NCBI GenBank assembly: GCA_017397655.1
Contig: JAFQIG010000014.1
Coordinates: 1-64,000, forward strand
DNA from: Clostridia bacterium
GTDB taxonomy: Bacteria > Bacillota > Clostridia > Oscillospirales > Acutalibacteraceae
Direction of reading: 5' to 3'
Length of the DNA: 64,000 nucleotides
Positions 1 to 7,822 of this stretch are shown here, in pieces. Below the pieces are notes generated by a model. It did not search any database. It was not told the DNA's origin and worked only from the letters and a program-made list of their open reading frames with translations. Made by a program: the position numbers and the translations under genes. Each line of letters starts with the position of its first letter. Within the stretch, counting starts at the first letter, position 1.

Positions 1-194
1 ATTTCCGCTGATTTTTGCCTTGTTGTGACAAAAATCTTCTCTTTCAAAACTGCGTTGCATCTGAAATGCAATAGGTTGCGTGCAGTCGGGCATTTCTTCG
101 ATGCAGCCATACTGACGTATGGCAAAGAGAAAAATGTCCGAATGTGCGTGAAATATTGTATTTCAGACATATGGAATTGCCTTTTCAAAAAGTA

Positions 195-231
195 TAAAAA
201 AACAGAGCGACACTATTGTGCCGGCTCTGTT
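195..231 (-). terminator. Rho-independent terminator of tRNA-Leu
   Basis: Read on the minus strand, an AACAGAGC / GCTCTGTT stem (201-208 with 224-231), with further pairing inside it, is followed at once by a run of U. It lies directly after the CCA end of the tRNA. Confidence 0.85.
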
Positions 232-232
232 A

Positions 233-319
233 TGGTGCCGATGACCGGACTTGAACCGGTACGGTGTTGCCACCGAGGGATTTTAAGTCCCTTGCGTCTG
301 CCTATTTCGCCACATCGGC
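233..319 (-). tRNA. tRNA-Leu (anticodon UAA)
   Basis: The minus strand folds as a class II tRNA. The acceptor stem starts GCCGATG and pairs with CATCGGC. The anticodon arm GGGA-CTTAAAA-TCCC gives anticodon TAA. There is a short extra variable arm typical of tRNA-Leu, a T-arm loop GTTCAAG, and the 3' CCA is encoded (233-235). At 87 nt it has normal length. A long plus-strand reading frame across this region is an artefact. Confidence 0.95.
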
Positions 320-324
320 ATATT

Positions 325-390
325 ATTTAAGTTAAGTGCTAATACTATTTAAGTTAAGTGCTAATATTTATTATTTAAGTTGCGTGCTAA
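325..390. repeat. Three direct repeats in the tRNA-Leu leader
   Basis: An 18-19 bp unit, on the plus strand ATTTAAGTTAAGTGCTAAT, occurs at 325-343 and 347-365 exactly and at 373-390 with two changes. The copies lie between the tRNA promoter and the mature tRNA 5' end, so they would be transcribed as a precursor leader. They may be a binding site, an RNase processing signal or simple tandem duplication. Confidence 0.75.
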
Positions 391-406
391 AATTTAATTT
401 CAATAT

Positions 407-435
407 ATTATACGCTTTCAATTCGTGTTTGTCAA
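407..435 (-). promoter_or_regulatory. Sigma-A promoter of tRNA-Leu
   Basis: On the minus strand, TTGACA (430-435) and TATAAT (407-412) are separated by exactly 17 bp, a full consensus match as expected for a stable RNA gene. Confidence 0.9.
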
Positions 436-589
436 CATAAAAATAACCGTGCCTGATAAAAAATTCTGCACACTATTTTGTTAATATGGCGAAATGTTAA
501 AGAAATCTTCTGATTTATAGTGCATATATACAAACTAAAACGTGTTTGTTTGTGCATTACTACAAAAAATAAAAGGATTATAAAAAATG

Positions 590-618
590 TTTACTTTTTT
601 TGCTTTTTGTGTTACAAT
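590..618 (+). promoter_or_regulatory. Putative promoter of the PHP-dockerin gene
   Basis: TTTACT (590-595) and TACAAT (613-618) with a 17-bp spacer lie about 50 bp before the start codon. The rest of the AT-rich gap 391-668 holds the tRNA promoter and no convincing gene. Confidence 0.55.
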
Positions 619-668
619 TCACATGAATGGATATAGGTAAATGTTTGTGTTTTTATAAGGAGGATACG

Positions 669-2648
669 ATGAAATTTAGTTGGAAAAATGCTCTGAAGGC
701 TTCTGCGTCCTTGCTTTTTGCAGGTGCAGTATCGTTGGGCTTGTTTACTGCGTTTAATGATGCGAATACCGTTGAGGCCGCAGAGCAGACAGATGTTTTA
801 GGTTCAAAGCGCTATGTGATCTCAAATCCTTACAAGGATGTTGATTGGGATACATGGCAAGGCTACAAAGGCGCTACTCATGTACATACAAACATCAGCG
901 ACGGTGATATAGATTTTGATAAGATGATCGAGCAGTATTATTCTCTCGGTTATGACTGTCTTGCAATCACCGACCACGGTACTGTAAACTACGGCTGGAC
1001 AGCTAACAAGTCCAGAATTGCTATCTTCGGATATCAGCTTGTCGTTCACGGCAGCCCGGATCCTATGTCTGCGTCAAGAGCTGCACAGATTAATGCGGGT
1101 ACTGACAGAAACGGCAGGGGTATGATTGATGTACCGATGGGCAACGAGATGAATGGTGCTTCCGCAACAAAGACTCACATCAACGGATACTTTGCCGATG
1201 CAGGCCACGGTGATGCTGAGATTTCAGCGAGCGGTGTCAGCGGTTGTGTGACTGCTGTTAAGAAGAACCATAAGGCAGGCGGTATTACTCATATCAACCA
1301 CGTTGGTGAGTTTATGAGTGCTAACGATCACGATACTCTTCAGTCTTGTATCAACGATGTCTATACAGCAAGCTGGATTAATGAATTTGCATCTGACGTA
1401 TTTATGGCATACTCTTCATGTACAGGTATAGAGCTTGTTAACACGGCAGACAGCAGAACAAGATGGGACAGATACCTCTATGATGAGCTTCTCAAGAGAC
1501 TTGCTCCCTACGGCAGAATGATCTGGGGCTACTGTGAAGACGACGCACACGAGTTCAGCGACTGTGACAGAAATGCACAGATCTTCTGGATGCCTTCAAA
1601 TACAGCTGCTAATGTCAGAACCAGTATGACAACAGGTGCTTTCTTTGCAAGCTCCAAAAACTCCAGAACAGAGCTCTCAGGTATCGCAGTAAGTGCAACA
1701 GATCCCTATCCTGAGGTAACAAGAGTTACCGTTGATGACCTTAAGAGCCAGATCACATTTGAAGTCAAGAATGCAGGCAGTGCATATATGGTTGCAAACG
1801 GCACTACAGTTGAAACCATCGCTTGTGATTCTGCAGGCAGCATTGTTACTTTCGATCTCAATAAGTATGAAAGCACTATCGGCAGCTACGTCCGTGTATA
1901 CTTTACAGGTACAGGCGGTGTTACATATGTTCAGCCCTTCCACGTAACAACTGCTGCATACGGCACAGATTCTACAGTCAGCTTTAACGTAACTTTCAAC
2001 GGTGAAAAGGTTGAAAATCCCAACATCGTTCTCAAGAATTCAAGCGGTTCGATGATTCCTGTTGTTAACGGTTCCGTAACACTTGATATCGCAGATACCT
2101 ACACATATGAAGTATCCGCAGAAAAGACTGCAGTTACTACAGGTTCTTTTGAAATCACTGCTTATGATTTCGCATATGAGCTTGACTATACTATCGATGT
2201 AAATATCGAAGAATATCCGGAAATCTCCTTTATTGAAGGTATCGAGGTTGTTCCGCATCCCGAAACAAAGATTATTGACGGACTTGTCCCCGGTGTAGGC
2301 GCTACAGGTGAATATGCTGTATCGACATCTCAGCTCGGTACGATCGAAATAGTTCCGACAAAGAACGGATACGGCACGGGTACAAAGCTTAACCTTGTCT
2401 GTGATGGTGAGGTTATGGATTCCTATACCTTCGTATTGTATGGCGACACAGACGGCGACGCTGTCATTGATGCTACGGATGCTACATCGTTGCTTATGTT
2501 CCTGTTTAATGCATTCAGTTCTGAATGGACAGACGAGACTATTTCTGCGTTCGATGTTAATAATGACGGTATTTTTGATTCGAGTGATGCTTTGATGCTA
2601 AGAAGAATCGGTATGCTTGAAGAAATCGAAATCGAGCAGAACAGATAA
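669..2648 (+). CDS. Secreted PHP-domain phosphoesterase-like protein with dockerin C-terminus
   Basis: A 659-residue exported protein. The start at 669 is chosen because AAGGAGGA lies just upstream and the next residues form a Sec signal peptide (about 1-40, ending V-E-A-A). From residue 70 there is a PHP fold: H-x-H followed by a D-G pair, then I-T-D-H-G near residue 99, and further His residues; PHP proteins bind metals and usually hydrolyse phosphoesters. The middle resembles beta-sandwich modules. The last 65 residues have two EF-hand-like calcium loops with Asp at positions 1, 3/5, 9 and 12, spaced as in type I dockerins. This suggests docking to a cohesin scaffold. The substrate is unknown. 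PHP assignment is firm; dockerin is likely, though the second helix is divergent. Confidence 0.85.
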   Translation: MKFSWKNALKASASLLFAGAVSLGLFTAFNDANTVEAAEQTDVLGSKRYVISNPYKDVDWDTWQGYKGATHVHTNISDGDIDFDKMIEQYYSLGYDCLAITDHGTVNYGWTANKSRIAIFGYQLVVHGSPDPMSASRAAQINAGTDRNGRGMIDVPMGNEMNGASATKTHINGYFADAGHGDAEISASGVSGCVTAVKKNHKAGGITHINHVGEFMSANDHDTLQSCINDVYTASWINEFASDVFMAYSSCTGIELVNTADSRTRWDRYLYDELLKRLAPYGRMIWGYCEDDAHEFSDCDRNAQIFWMPSNTAANVRTSMTTGAFFASSKNSRTELSGIAVSATDPYPEVTRVTVDDLKSQITFEVKNAGSAYMVANGTTVETIACDSAGSIVTFDLNKYESTIGSYVRVYFTGTGGVTYVQPFHVTTAAYGTDSTVSFNVTFNGEKVENPNIVLKNSSGSMIPVVNGSVTLDIADTYTYEVSAEKTAVTTGSFEITAYDFAYELDYTIDVNIEEYPEISFIEGIEVVPHPETKIIDGLVPGVGATGEYAVSTSQLGTIEIVPTKNGYGTGTKLNLVCDGEVMDSYTFVLYGDTDGDAVIDATDATSLLMFLFNAFSSEWTDETISAFDVNNDGIFDSSDALMLRRIGMLEEIEIEQNR

Positions 2649-2663
2649 ACAATTTTAAAAAAG

Positions 2664-2693
2664 AACGGCCTGCTATAACGGCAGGTCGTTTTT
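2664..2693 (+). terminator. Terminator after the PHP-dockerin gene
   Basis: AACGGCCTGC (2664-2673) pairs with GCAGGTCGTT (2681-2690), followed by T residues. It ends only 20 bp before the next gene, so the downstream operon either has an unseen promoter or depends on readthrough. Confidence 0.8.
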
Positions 2694-2714
2694 ACTGAAT
2701 CGGTGGTGTGTAGT

Positions 2715-3782
2715 TTGAAATATGCTTTGATCGGATGTGGACGAGTTTCTCACAACCATGTATCATCCGCAAAAGACAACGGACTGGAGATAGTCGCATT
2801 TTGTGATATCGTTTTGGAAAAAGCGAAGAAAAAGGCGGTGGAATCAGGTCTGTCGGTAAACTGTTATGATGATTATAAGCTGATGCTTGAAAAAGAGAAG
2901 CCTCAGCTTGTAGCAATAGCAACTACATCGGGGACTCATGCCGATATAGCAGTTGATTGCATAATGGCAGGCTGTCACGTCATAATTGAAAAACCGATTG
3001 CACTGTCACTTGAGGACGCAGACAGAATTATAGAAGCGGAAAAGAAAATGGGTGTTCATGTCTGTGCGAATCATCAGAACAGATTCAATACGGCAATTCA
3101 GCAGATGCGCAATGCTTTGTTGGCAGAGCGTTTCGGCAAGCTTTTTTACGGTACAATCAGCATCAGATGGTTCAGAGATAAAGGTTATTACGGCAGCGGT
3201 GATTGGCGTGGTACGTGGAAAGAGGATGGCGGCACGTTGATGAATCAATGTATTCACGGAATAGACCTTCTTCGCTGGATGATGGGTGACGAGATAGCCG
3301 AGGTTGTCGGAATGACTGACAGGCTTAATCATCCGTATATTGAAGCGGAGGATCTCGGAATAGCGCTCGTAAAATTTAAAAACGGCAGTTACGGCATAAT
3401 CGACGGAACAGTTAATGTATACGGCGGCGATTATGAAGAGACGCTGACTATCTTTGGCGAAAAGGGATTTGCCAAGGTTGGCGGTACATGTGTAAACAAA
3501 ATTGACGAGTGGCGTTTTGCCGACGGAGCAGAAACTGAATCTCATATCGAATCGTGCACGGAGAATCCGCCTAATGTTTACGGCTTCGGTCACAGATCAA
3601 TTTATGCCGATATGATCGAAGCGATAAAAGAAAACAGAAAACCGTATGTTGACTCGCTTGCAGGCAGACGTGCGCTGGAGCTTGTTCTTGCAATTTACAA
3701 GTCGGCGGCAGAGGGATGCAGTGTAAAGCTTCCTTTGGACAGTTGTTCGACACTTGACTTTGAGGGTAGATTTGATGGCTGA
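2715..3782 (+). CDS. Gfo/Idh/MocA family oxidoreductase (WbpB/WlbA-like)
   Basis: An NAD(P)-dependent sugar dehydrogenase of 355 residues. The N-terminus has a Rossmann G-x-G-x-x-S motif (residues 7-12), and the family's E-K-P motif is present (I-I-E-K-P-I-A). The C-terminal part has the family's alpha/beta substrate domain, with N-Q-x-I-H-G-I-D. A TTG start at 2715 is preferred because GGTGGTG lies 6 nt upstream and it puts the Rossmann motif at the terminus; a GTG at 2703 is possible. The next gene, overlapping by 8 bp, is a WbpD/WlbB-like acetyltransferase. The pair therefore resembles UDP-GlcNAc-uronate dehydrogenase steps toward a 2,3-diacetamido uronic acid. The aminotransferase expected between them is absent here, so the substrate is inferred. 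Confidence 0.8.
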   Translation: MKYALIGCGRVSHNHVSSAKDNGLEIVAFCDIVLEKAKKKAVESGLSVNCYDDYKLMLEKEKPQLVAIATTSGTHADIAVDCIMAGCHVIIEKPIALSLEDADRIIEAEKKMGVHVCANHQNRFNTAIQQMRNALLAERFGKLFYGTISIRWFRDKGYYGSGDWRGTWKEDGGTLMNQCIHGIDLLRWMMGDEIAEVVGMTDRLNHPYIEAEDLGIALVKFKNGSYGIIDGTVNVYGGDYEETLTIFGEKGFAKVGGTCVNKIDEWRFADGAETESHIESCTENPPNVYGFGHRSIYADMIEAIKENRKPYVDSLAGRRALELVLAIYKSAAEGCSVKLPLDSCSTLDFEGRFDG

Positions 3783-4341
3783 ATATATTCACGAATCTTC
3801 TTACGTTGATGACGGTGCGGTTATTGGTGACGGAACAAAAATCTGGCATTTTTGTCATATCCAGAAGAATTCCGTAATCGGTAAAAACTGTACGTTGGGA
3901 CAGAATGTAAATGTAAGCGAAAACGTGACGATCGGAAACAATGTCAAGATACAGAACAATGTATCTGTATACGAGGGTGTGACACTTGAAGACGGTGTTT
4001 TCTGCGGCCCAAGCTGTGTTTTTACGAATGATTTATTCCCGAGAAGCTTTAAACGCCCTTCGGAATACTATAAAACGTTGGTGAAAGCGGGGGCTTCTCT
4101 CGGTGCCAATTCGACCGTGGTTTGCGGTGTTACGATAGGACGGTATGCGCTTATAGCGGCAGGTGCTGTTGTAACAAAGGACGTTCCCGATTATGCGTTG
4201 ATGCTCGGTATTCCTGCCAGACAGCACGGATATGTCTGTAAATGCGGAACGCCTCTTGATAATAATTACAGCTGTACATCGTGTAACGGCAAATATTATT
4301 TTGATAACAATAACAATTTAACGGAGCTAATAAATGACTGA
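3775..4341 (+). CDS. Left-handed beta-helix N-acetyltransferase (WbpD/WlbB-like)
   Basis: A 188-residue hexapeptide-repeat transferase. Most of the chain is repeats of the type I-G-x-x-x-x-V, as in trimeric beta-helix acyltransferases that use acetyl-CoA. Its start (M-A-E-Y-I-H) and the conserved G-x-x-I-W-H-F segment match the WbpD/WlbB group, which acetylates the 3-amino group of a UDP-amino uronic acid. The C-terminus carries a C-x-C-G and C-x-x-C pair, a small zinc-ribbon-like tail also seen in this group. ATG 3775 has GAGGG upstream and overlaps the previous gene by 8 bp, indicating coupled translation. Likely role: surface glycan precursor synthesis. Confidence 0.8.
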   Translation: MAEYIHESSYVDDGAVIGDGTKIWHFCHIQKNSVIGKNCTLGQNVNVSENVTIGNNVKIQNNVSVYEGVTLEDGVFCGPSCVFTNDLFPRSFKRPSEYYKTLVKAGASLGANSTVVCGVTIGRYALIAAGAVVTKDVPDYALMLGIPARQHGYVCKCGTPLDNNYSCTSCNGKYYFDNNNNLTELIND

Positions 4342-5446
4342 TTTTGTAATACCTTGCTTACTCGGACTTGAAGGGCCGATAGCCGACGAACTTCGCTCAA
4401 TGGAAGCTTCCGATGTAACGGCAGAAAACGGCAGAGTTCTTTTTTCGGGTGACAACAATATATTGGCGCGTGCAAACATCTGCTCGCGCTTTGCAGAGCG
4501 AATTCAGATTCTGGTCGGCAGCTTTACGGCGACAACCTTTGAGGAGCTGTTCCAAGGAACCCTTGCGCTTCCGTGGGAAGAGTGGATCCCGTCGGAGGAT
4601 GCTTTCCCTGTCAAGGGATATTCAATAAATTCGACATTATTTTCTGTCAGCGACTGTCAGTCAATAATTAAAAAAGCGGTTGTTGAAAGACTGAAAAAGA
4701 AATATAAAATTGAATGGTTTGAAGAAACGGGCCCTGTTCATCAGATACAGTTTTCGATTATGAAGGATAAGGTAAGTCTGCTTATAGATACATCGGGCAG
4801 GGGACTTCATAAAAGAGGCTACCGACTTGCGGCGGCTGATGCTCCGCTTAAGGAGACTTTGGCGGCATCGCTTTGCTATGTGTCAAAGCTTCGTCCGTAT
4901 CACACGCTGTACGACCCGATGTGCGGTTCGGGCACCATCGCTATAGAGGGTGCTTTGATGGCTATGAATATTGCACCGGGGCTTCGTCGTAACTTTTCTG
5001 CGGAGCGTTGGGATAATATCGACGAATCCGTCTGGAAACAGGAGCGTGACCGTGCAAGAGAGCTTGAAAAGCGTGACTGCGACTTTGAATGTTTCGCATC
5101 GGACATCGATCCCGAGGTTATTGAGATTGCAAAGTCGAATGCACTAAGAGCAGGTGTTCTTAATAAAATTCATTTCTCTGTAGCGGACATACGCAATTTC
5201 AAGCCGATGACGGAAAGAGGTACGGTTATATGCAATCCGCCATATGGTGAAAGATTGCTTGATATAAACGAAGCAGAGAATCTTTACCGTGATATGGGCA
5301 AGGTCTTTGACCGTAAAAAAGGCTGGTCATACAGCGTTATATGTCCTTCGGAAACATTTGAAAAATCTTTTGGTCGCAAGGCCGATAAGAGAAGGAAGCT
5401 CTACAACGGTATGATCAAATGCGATTTGTATATGTATTTTAAGTGA
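4334..5446 (+). CDS. THUMP-domain class I RNA methyltransferase (RlmL/YpsC-like)
   Basis: A 370-residue cytoplasmic SAM-dependent methyltransferase. The first 160 residues form the ferredoxin-like/THUMP RNA-binding part. The methyltransferase part begins near residue 190 with a [11 protein letters not shown]-binding loop and carries the N-P-P-Y-G-E-R catalytic motif near residue 300, typical of N2-guanine or N6-adenine rRNA methylases. The closest known type is the N-terminal half of RlmL or B. subtilis YpsC, which act on 23S rRNA. It overlaps the preceding gene by 8 bp, so it is in the same operon despite an unrelated function. Confidence 0.85.
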   Translation: MTDFVIPCLLGLEGPIADELRSMEASDVTAENGRVLFSGDNNILARANICSRFAERIQILVGSFTATTFEELFQGTLALPWEEWIPSEDAFPVKGYSINSTLFSVSDCQSIIKKAVVERLKKKYKIEWFEETGPVHQIQFSIMKDKVSLLIDTSGRGLHKRGYRLAAADAPLKETLAASLCYVSKLRPYHTLYDPMCGSGTIAIEGALMAMNIAPGLRRNFSAERWDNIDESVWKQERDRARELEKRDCDFECFASDIDPEVIEIAKSNALRAGVLNKIHFSVADIRNFKPMTERGTVICNPPYGERLLDINEAENLYRDMGKVFDRKKGWSYSVICPSETFEKSFGRKADKRRKLYNGMIKCDLYMYFK

Positions 5447-5456
5447 GGTTTTGCAT

Positions 5457-6416
5457 ATGAAGCACATATTTGTTGTCAATCCTAAATCAGGCAAAAAAGG
5501 AAGAGATGCTCAAAAGATTCTTCCGCAGATAGACGAATATTGCAAAAAAGAAGCTCTTGATTATGAGATTTACATAACAAAAGCCGCCAATGACGGTCTT
5601 CAATTCGTTAAAAAGATGGCGGCTACAGGTGAGCATATCAGATTCTATGCATGTGGCGGTGACGGCACTCTTTTTGAGGTGGTAAACGGATCTTTCGGCT
5701 TTGATAATGTCGAGGTTGCCGCACTTCCTTTGGGTTCGGGCAACGACTTCATCCGTCTTTTCGGAACAAAGGAACAGCTTGCCAACGTTGAAGCACAGGT
5801 TAACGGTACGGTAATTCCGCTTGATCTTATCAGATGCGGTGACAAGGTTGCCATTAACGAGTGTTCAATGGGTATGGATGCCGAAGTCTGCAAAAAGCAG
5901 TCGGATTTTAAAAAGCTTCCTATGGTCAGCGGTGAAATGGCATATTCCGTTGCGGCTGTGTGGGCACTTATGAAAAAGGTCGAAAGTACCTTTACGATCA
6001 GTATTGATGACAAAGAGCCTTTCACAGAGAAAGTTATATTCTGCTTTGTCGGAAATTCCCGTTGGTACGGCGGCGGATATATGGGTGGACCGCTTGCAAT
6101 GCCGAATGACGGACTTCTTGATATCGTTGTTGTTCAGAAAAAGGTAAGCAGGTTAAAGCTTCTGACATTACTCGGAAAGTATAAGAAAGGTATGCACCTT
6201 GATTGGGATTTCACGAACTTTATCCGTGGCAAAAAGATTACCGTTCACGCAAAGGATCCTGCTGTCGTCAACGTTGACGGCGAGTGCGATGTTGTCAACG
6301 ACTGTACGATGGAGATCGTTGAAAAAGGAATCAAGTTTGTCGTACCTGCTAATTCGACGTTCTTTGAGGATGTCAAAAGCGGCAGAATAAGCGGAGAAAA
6401 AGCGATTACTTTATAA
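5457..6416 (+). CDS. Diacylglycerol-kinase family lipid kinase
   Basis: A 319-residue member of the DAGK catalytic family (DgkB/YegS type). It has the nucleotide-binding G-G-D-G-T motif near residue 65, the conserved G-S-G-N-D-F segment about 30 residues later, and an N-terminal V-N-P-K-S-G-K. Such kinases phosphorylate diacylglycerol or related lipids at the membrane, recycling lipid released during surface polymer synthesis. ATG 5457 is used rather than TTG 5451 because GAGG is spaced 7 nt from it. It follows the methyltransferase gene by 10 bp. The exact lipid cannot be told. Confidence 0.87.
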   Translation: MKHIFVVNPKSGKKGRDAQKILPQIDEYCKKEALDYEIYITKAANDGLQFVKKMAATGEHIRFYACGGDGTLFEVVNGSFGFDNVEVAALPLGSGNDFIRLFGTKEQLANVEAQVNGTVIPLDLIRCGDKVAINECSMGMDAEVCKKQSDFKKLPMVSGEMAYSVAAVWALMKKVESTFTISIDDKEPFTEKVIFCFVGNSRWYGGGYMGGPLAMPNDGLLDIVVVQKKVSRLKLLTLLGKYKKGMHLDWDFTNFIRGKKITVHAKDPAVVNVDGECDVVNDCTMEIVEKGIKFVVPANSTFFEDVKSGRISGEKAITL

Positions 6417-6474
6417 GCCCTGAATAGCAAGATCTTTGTGTTTCTTCATTGTTTTTTTGAAAAGAGAATTGTAA

Positions 6475-7386
6475 ATGAAAAATAAATTCTGGATAGGGCT
6501 GGCATCGACATTTTTGTCTCTGTCGGTAGTGATTTTGATTGCGCTTGTTTTCTTTGGCGATTATATAGATTCTATAGACGAATATTTTAATGCGGTTACA
6601 GCGTCCGAAACAGTAGCTTTTACTGATGCGGATGTTGAACCGGAGATTGAAACTGCTGTCACAACAACGACAGTGACCACGACTCAGCCGATAACGGAAA
6701 CGACAACACGTCCGAAGTCAAAACCGTCGTACTACGGCAGTGATGATAAGTTGGTTGCATTTACTTTCGATGACGGACCGAGTCCTGCGGTAACGCCGCA
6801 GATTCTGGATATTCTTGAAAGATGTGGTGGCAAAGCAACGTTTTTTGTGCTCGGAAATATGGCTGTAGGTAAAGAGAATATCTTTCAAAGGATGCTCTCT
6901 CTCGGCTGTCAGATAGGTAATCATTCTTTTGCCCATGCAAGATACAAGAATATGGGTGAAGAGGAGATAAGAGCCGATTTTGAAAAATCACAGGCAGAGA
7001 TCAAAAGGGTTTGCGGTATTGAGCCTGAGCTTTTCCGTGTTCCGTACGGGGACAACAATTCTGTAATTTCTTCGGCTATCGATGCTCCGATAGTATTTTG
7101 GTCAATTGATACGCTGGATTGGTCCAAAAAGGACAAGAGCGGCGTGAACAGATCGGAAGAGGAACGAAATGCTGCAATCAGAAGCATTTATGACGGCGTT
7201 ATAAATCACGTAGAACCGGGCGATATCGTGTTGATGCACGATCTGTATCAGATAACCGTTGATGCTTTTGATGAGATTGCGACGGCACTTACCGAGGACG
7301 GCTGGAAGCTTGTCACAGTTGAAGAGATGTTCGTCAGCAGGGGATACGAGCTGACTCCCGGAGTAGCTCACAGATGCGCAAAGTGA
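6475..7386 (+). CDS. Membrane-anchored polysaccharide deacetylase (NodB domain)
   Basis: A 303-residue protein with an N-terminal membrane anchor (about residues 8-28), a Thr-rich linker (55-80) and a NodB/CE4 domain from about residue 93. All CE4 motifs are visible: T-F-D-D-G-P with the catalytic Asp, H-S-x-x-H for the metal, R-x-P-Y-G, D-T-L-D-W and L-M-H-D. The domain should remove acetyl groups from N-acetylglucosamine polymers, most likely peptidoglycan or a surface glycan, outside the cell. The gene sits 58 bp after the lipid kinase and directly before a GtrA gene. Confidence 0.9.
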   Translation: MKNKFWIGLASTFLSLSVVILIALVFFGDYIDSIDEYFNAVTASETVAFTDADVEPEIETAVTTTTVTTTQPITETTTRPKSKPSYYGSDDKLVAFTFDDGPSPAVTPQILDILERCGGKATFFVLGNMAVGKENIFQRMLSLGCQIGNHSFAHARYKNMGEEEIRADFEKSQAEIKRVCGIEPELFRVPYGDNNSVISSAIDAPIVFWSIDTLDWSKKDKSGVNRSEEERNAAIRSIYDGVINHVEPGDIVLMHDLYQITVDAFDEIATALTEDGWKLVTVEEMFVSRGYELTPGVAHRCAK

Positions 7387-7396
7387 GGTGCGTTTA

Positions 7397-7822
7397 ATGA
7401 AGAATAAGGCAGAATTTGTACGAGTTATCAAGTTTGCATTGTTATCTGCATCGGCAGGGATTATCCAGTCGGTCACATTTACGCTGATTGATACATTGTT
7501 TCATCCGTCGTATTATGCATCATACCTGCCTGCATTGATACTGTCGGTGTTATGGAACTTTACGCTTAACAGGAAATTTACCTTTAAATCAGCAAACAAC
7601 GTTCCCATCGCAATGCTGAAGGTGTTCGGATACTATCTTGTATTCACACCGTTGTCAACATGGCTGGGAAACGTTGCTTCTGTACAGTTCGCTGATGTGC
7701 GATTTATCAACTATATAGTTTTGGTTGTAACGATGATCGCTAATCTTGTTACCGAGTTTTTATTCCAAAGATATTTTGTATTCGGTAAAAGTATCGATAC
7801 AAACGTTAAAAAGAAGGATTAA
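7397..7822 (+). CDS. GtrA family membrane protein
   Basis: A 141-residue integral membrane protein with four predicted helices and the GtrA signature W-N-F-T-L-N-R-K-F-T-F near residue 55. GtrA-like proteins help move or present polyprenyl-linked sugars across the membrane. ATG 7397 follows GTGAGGTG; a GTG at 7388 is the longer option. The stop codon overlaps by 4 bp with the stop of the convergent Na/Pi transporter gene, with no terminator visible between the two. Confidence 0.85.
   Translation: MKNKAEFVRVIKFALLSASAGIIQSVTFTLIDTLFHPSYYASYLPALILSVLWNFTLNRKFTFKSANNVPIAMLKVFGYYLVFTPLSTWLGNVASVQFADVRFINYIVLVVTMIANLVTEFLFQRYFVFGKSIDTNVKKKD

Noticed and set aside
25..330. Plus-strand 101-codon frame
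   Set aside because: It runs through the tRNA-Leu gene, its terminator and leader on the opposite strand; no ribosome site.
233..400. Integrative element attachment site at tRNA-Leu
   Set aside because: No integrase gene or second copy of the tRNA 3' end is present nearby.
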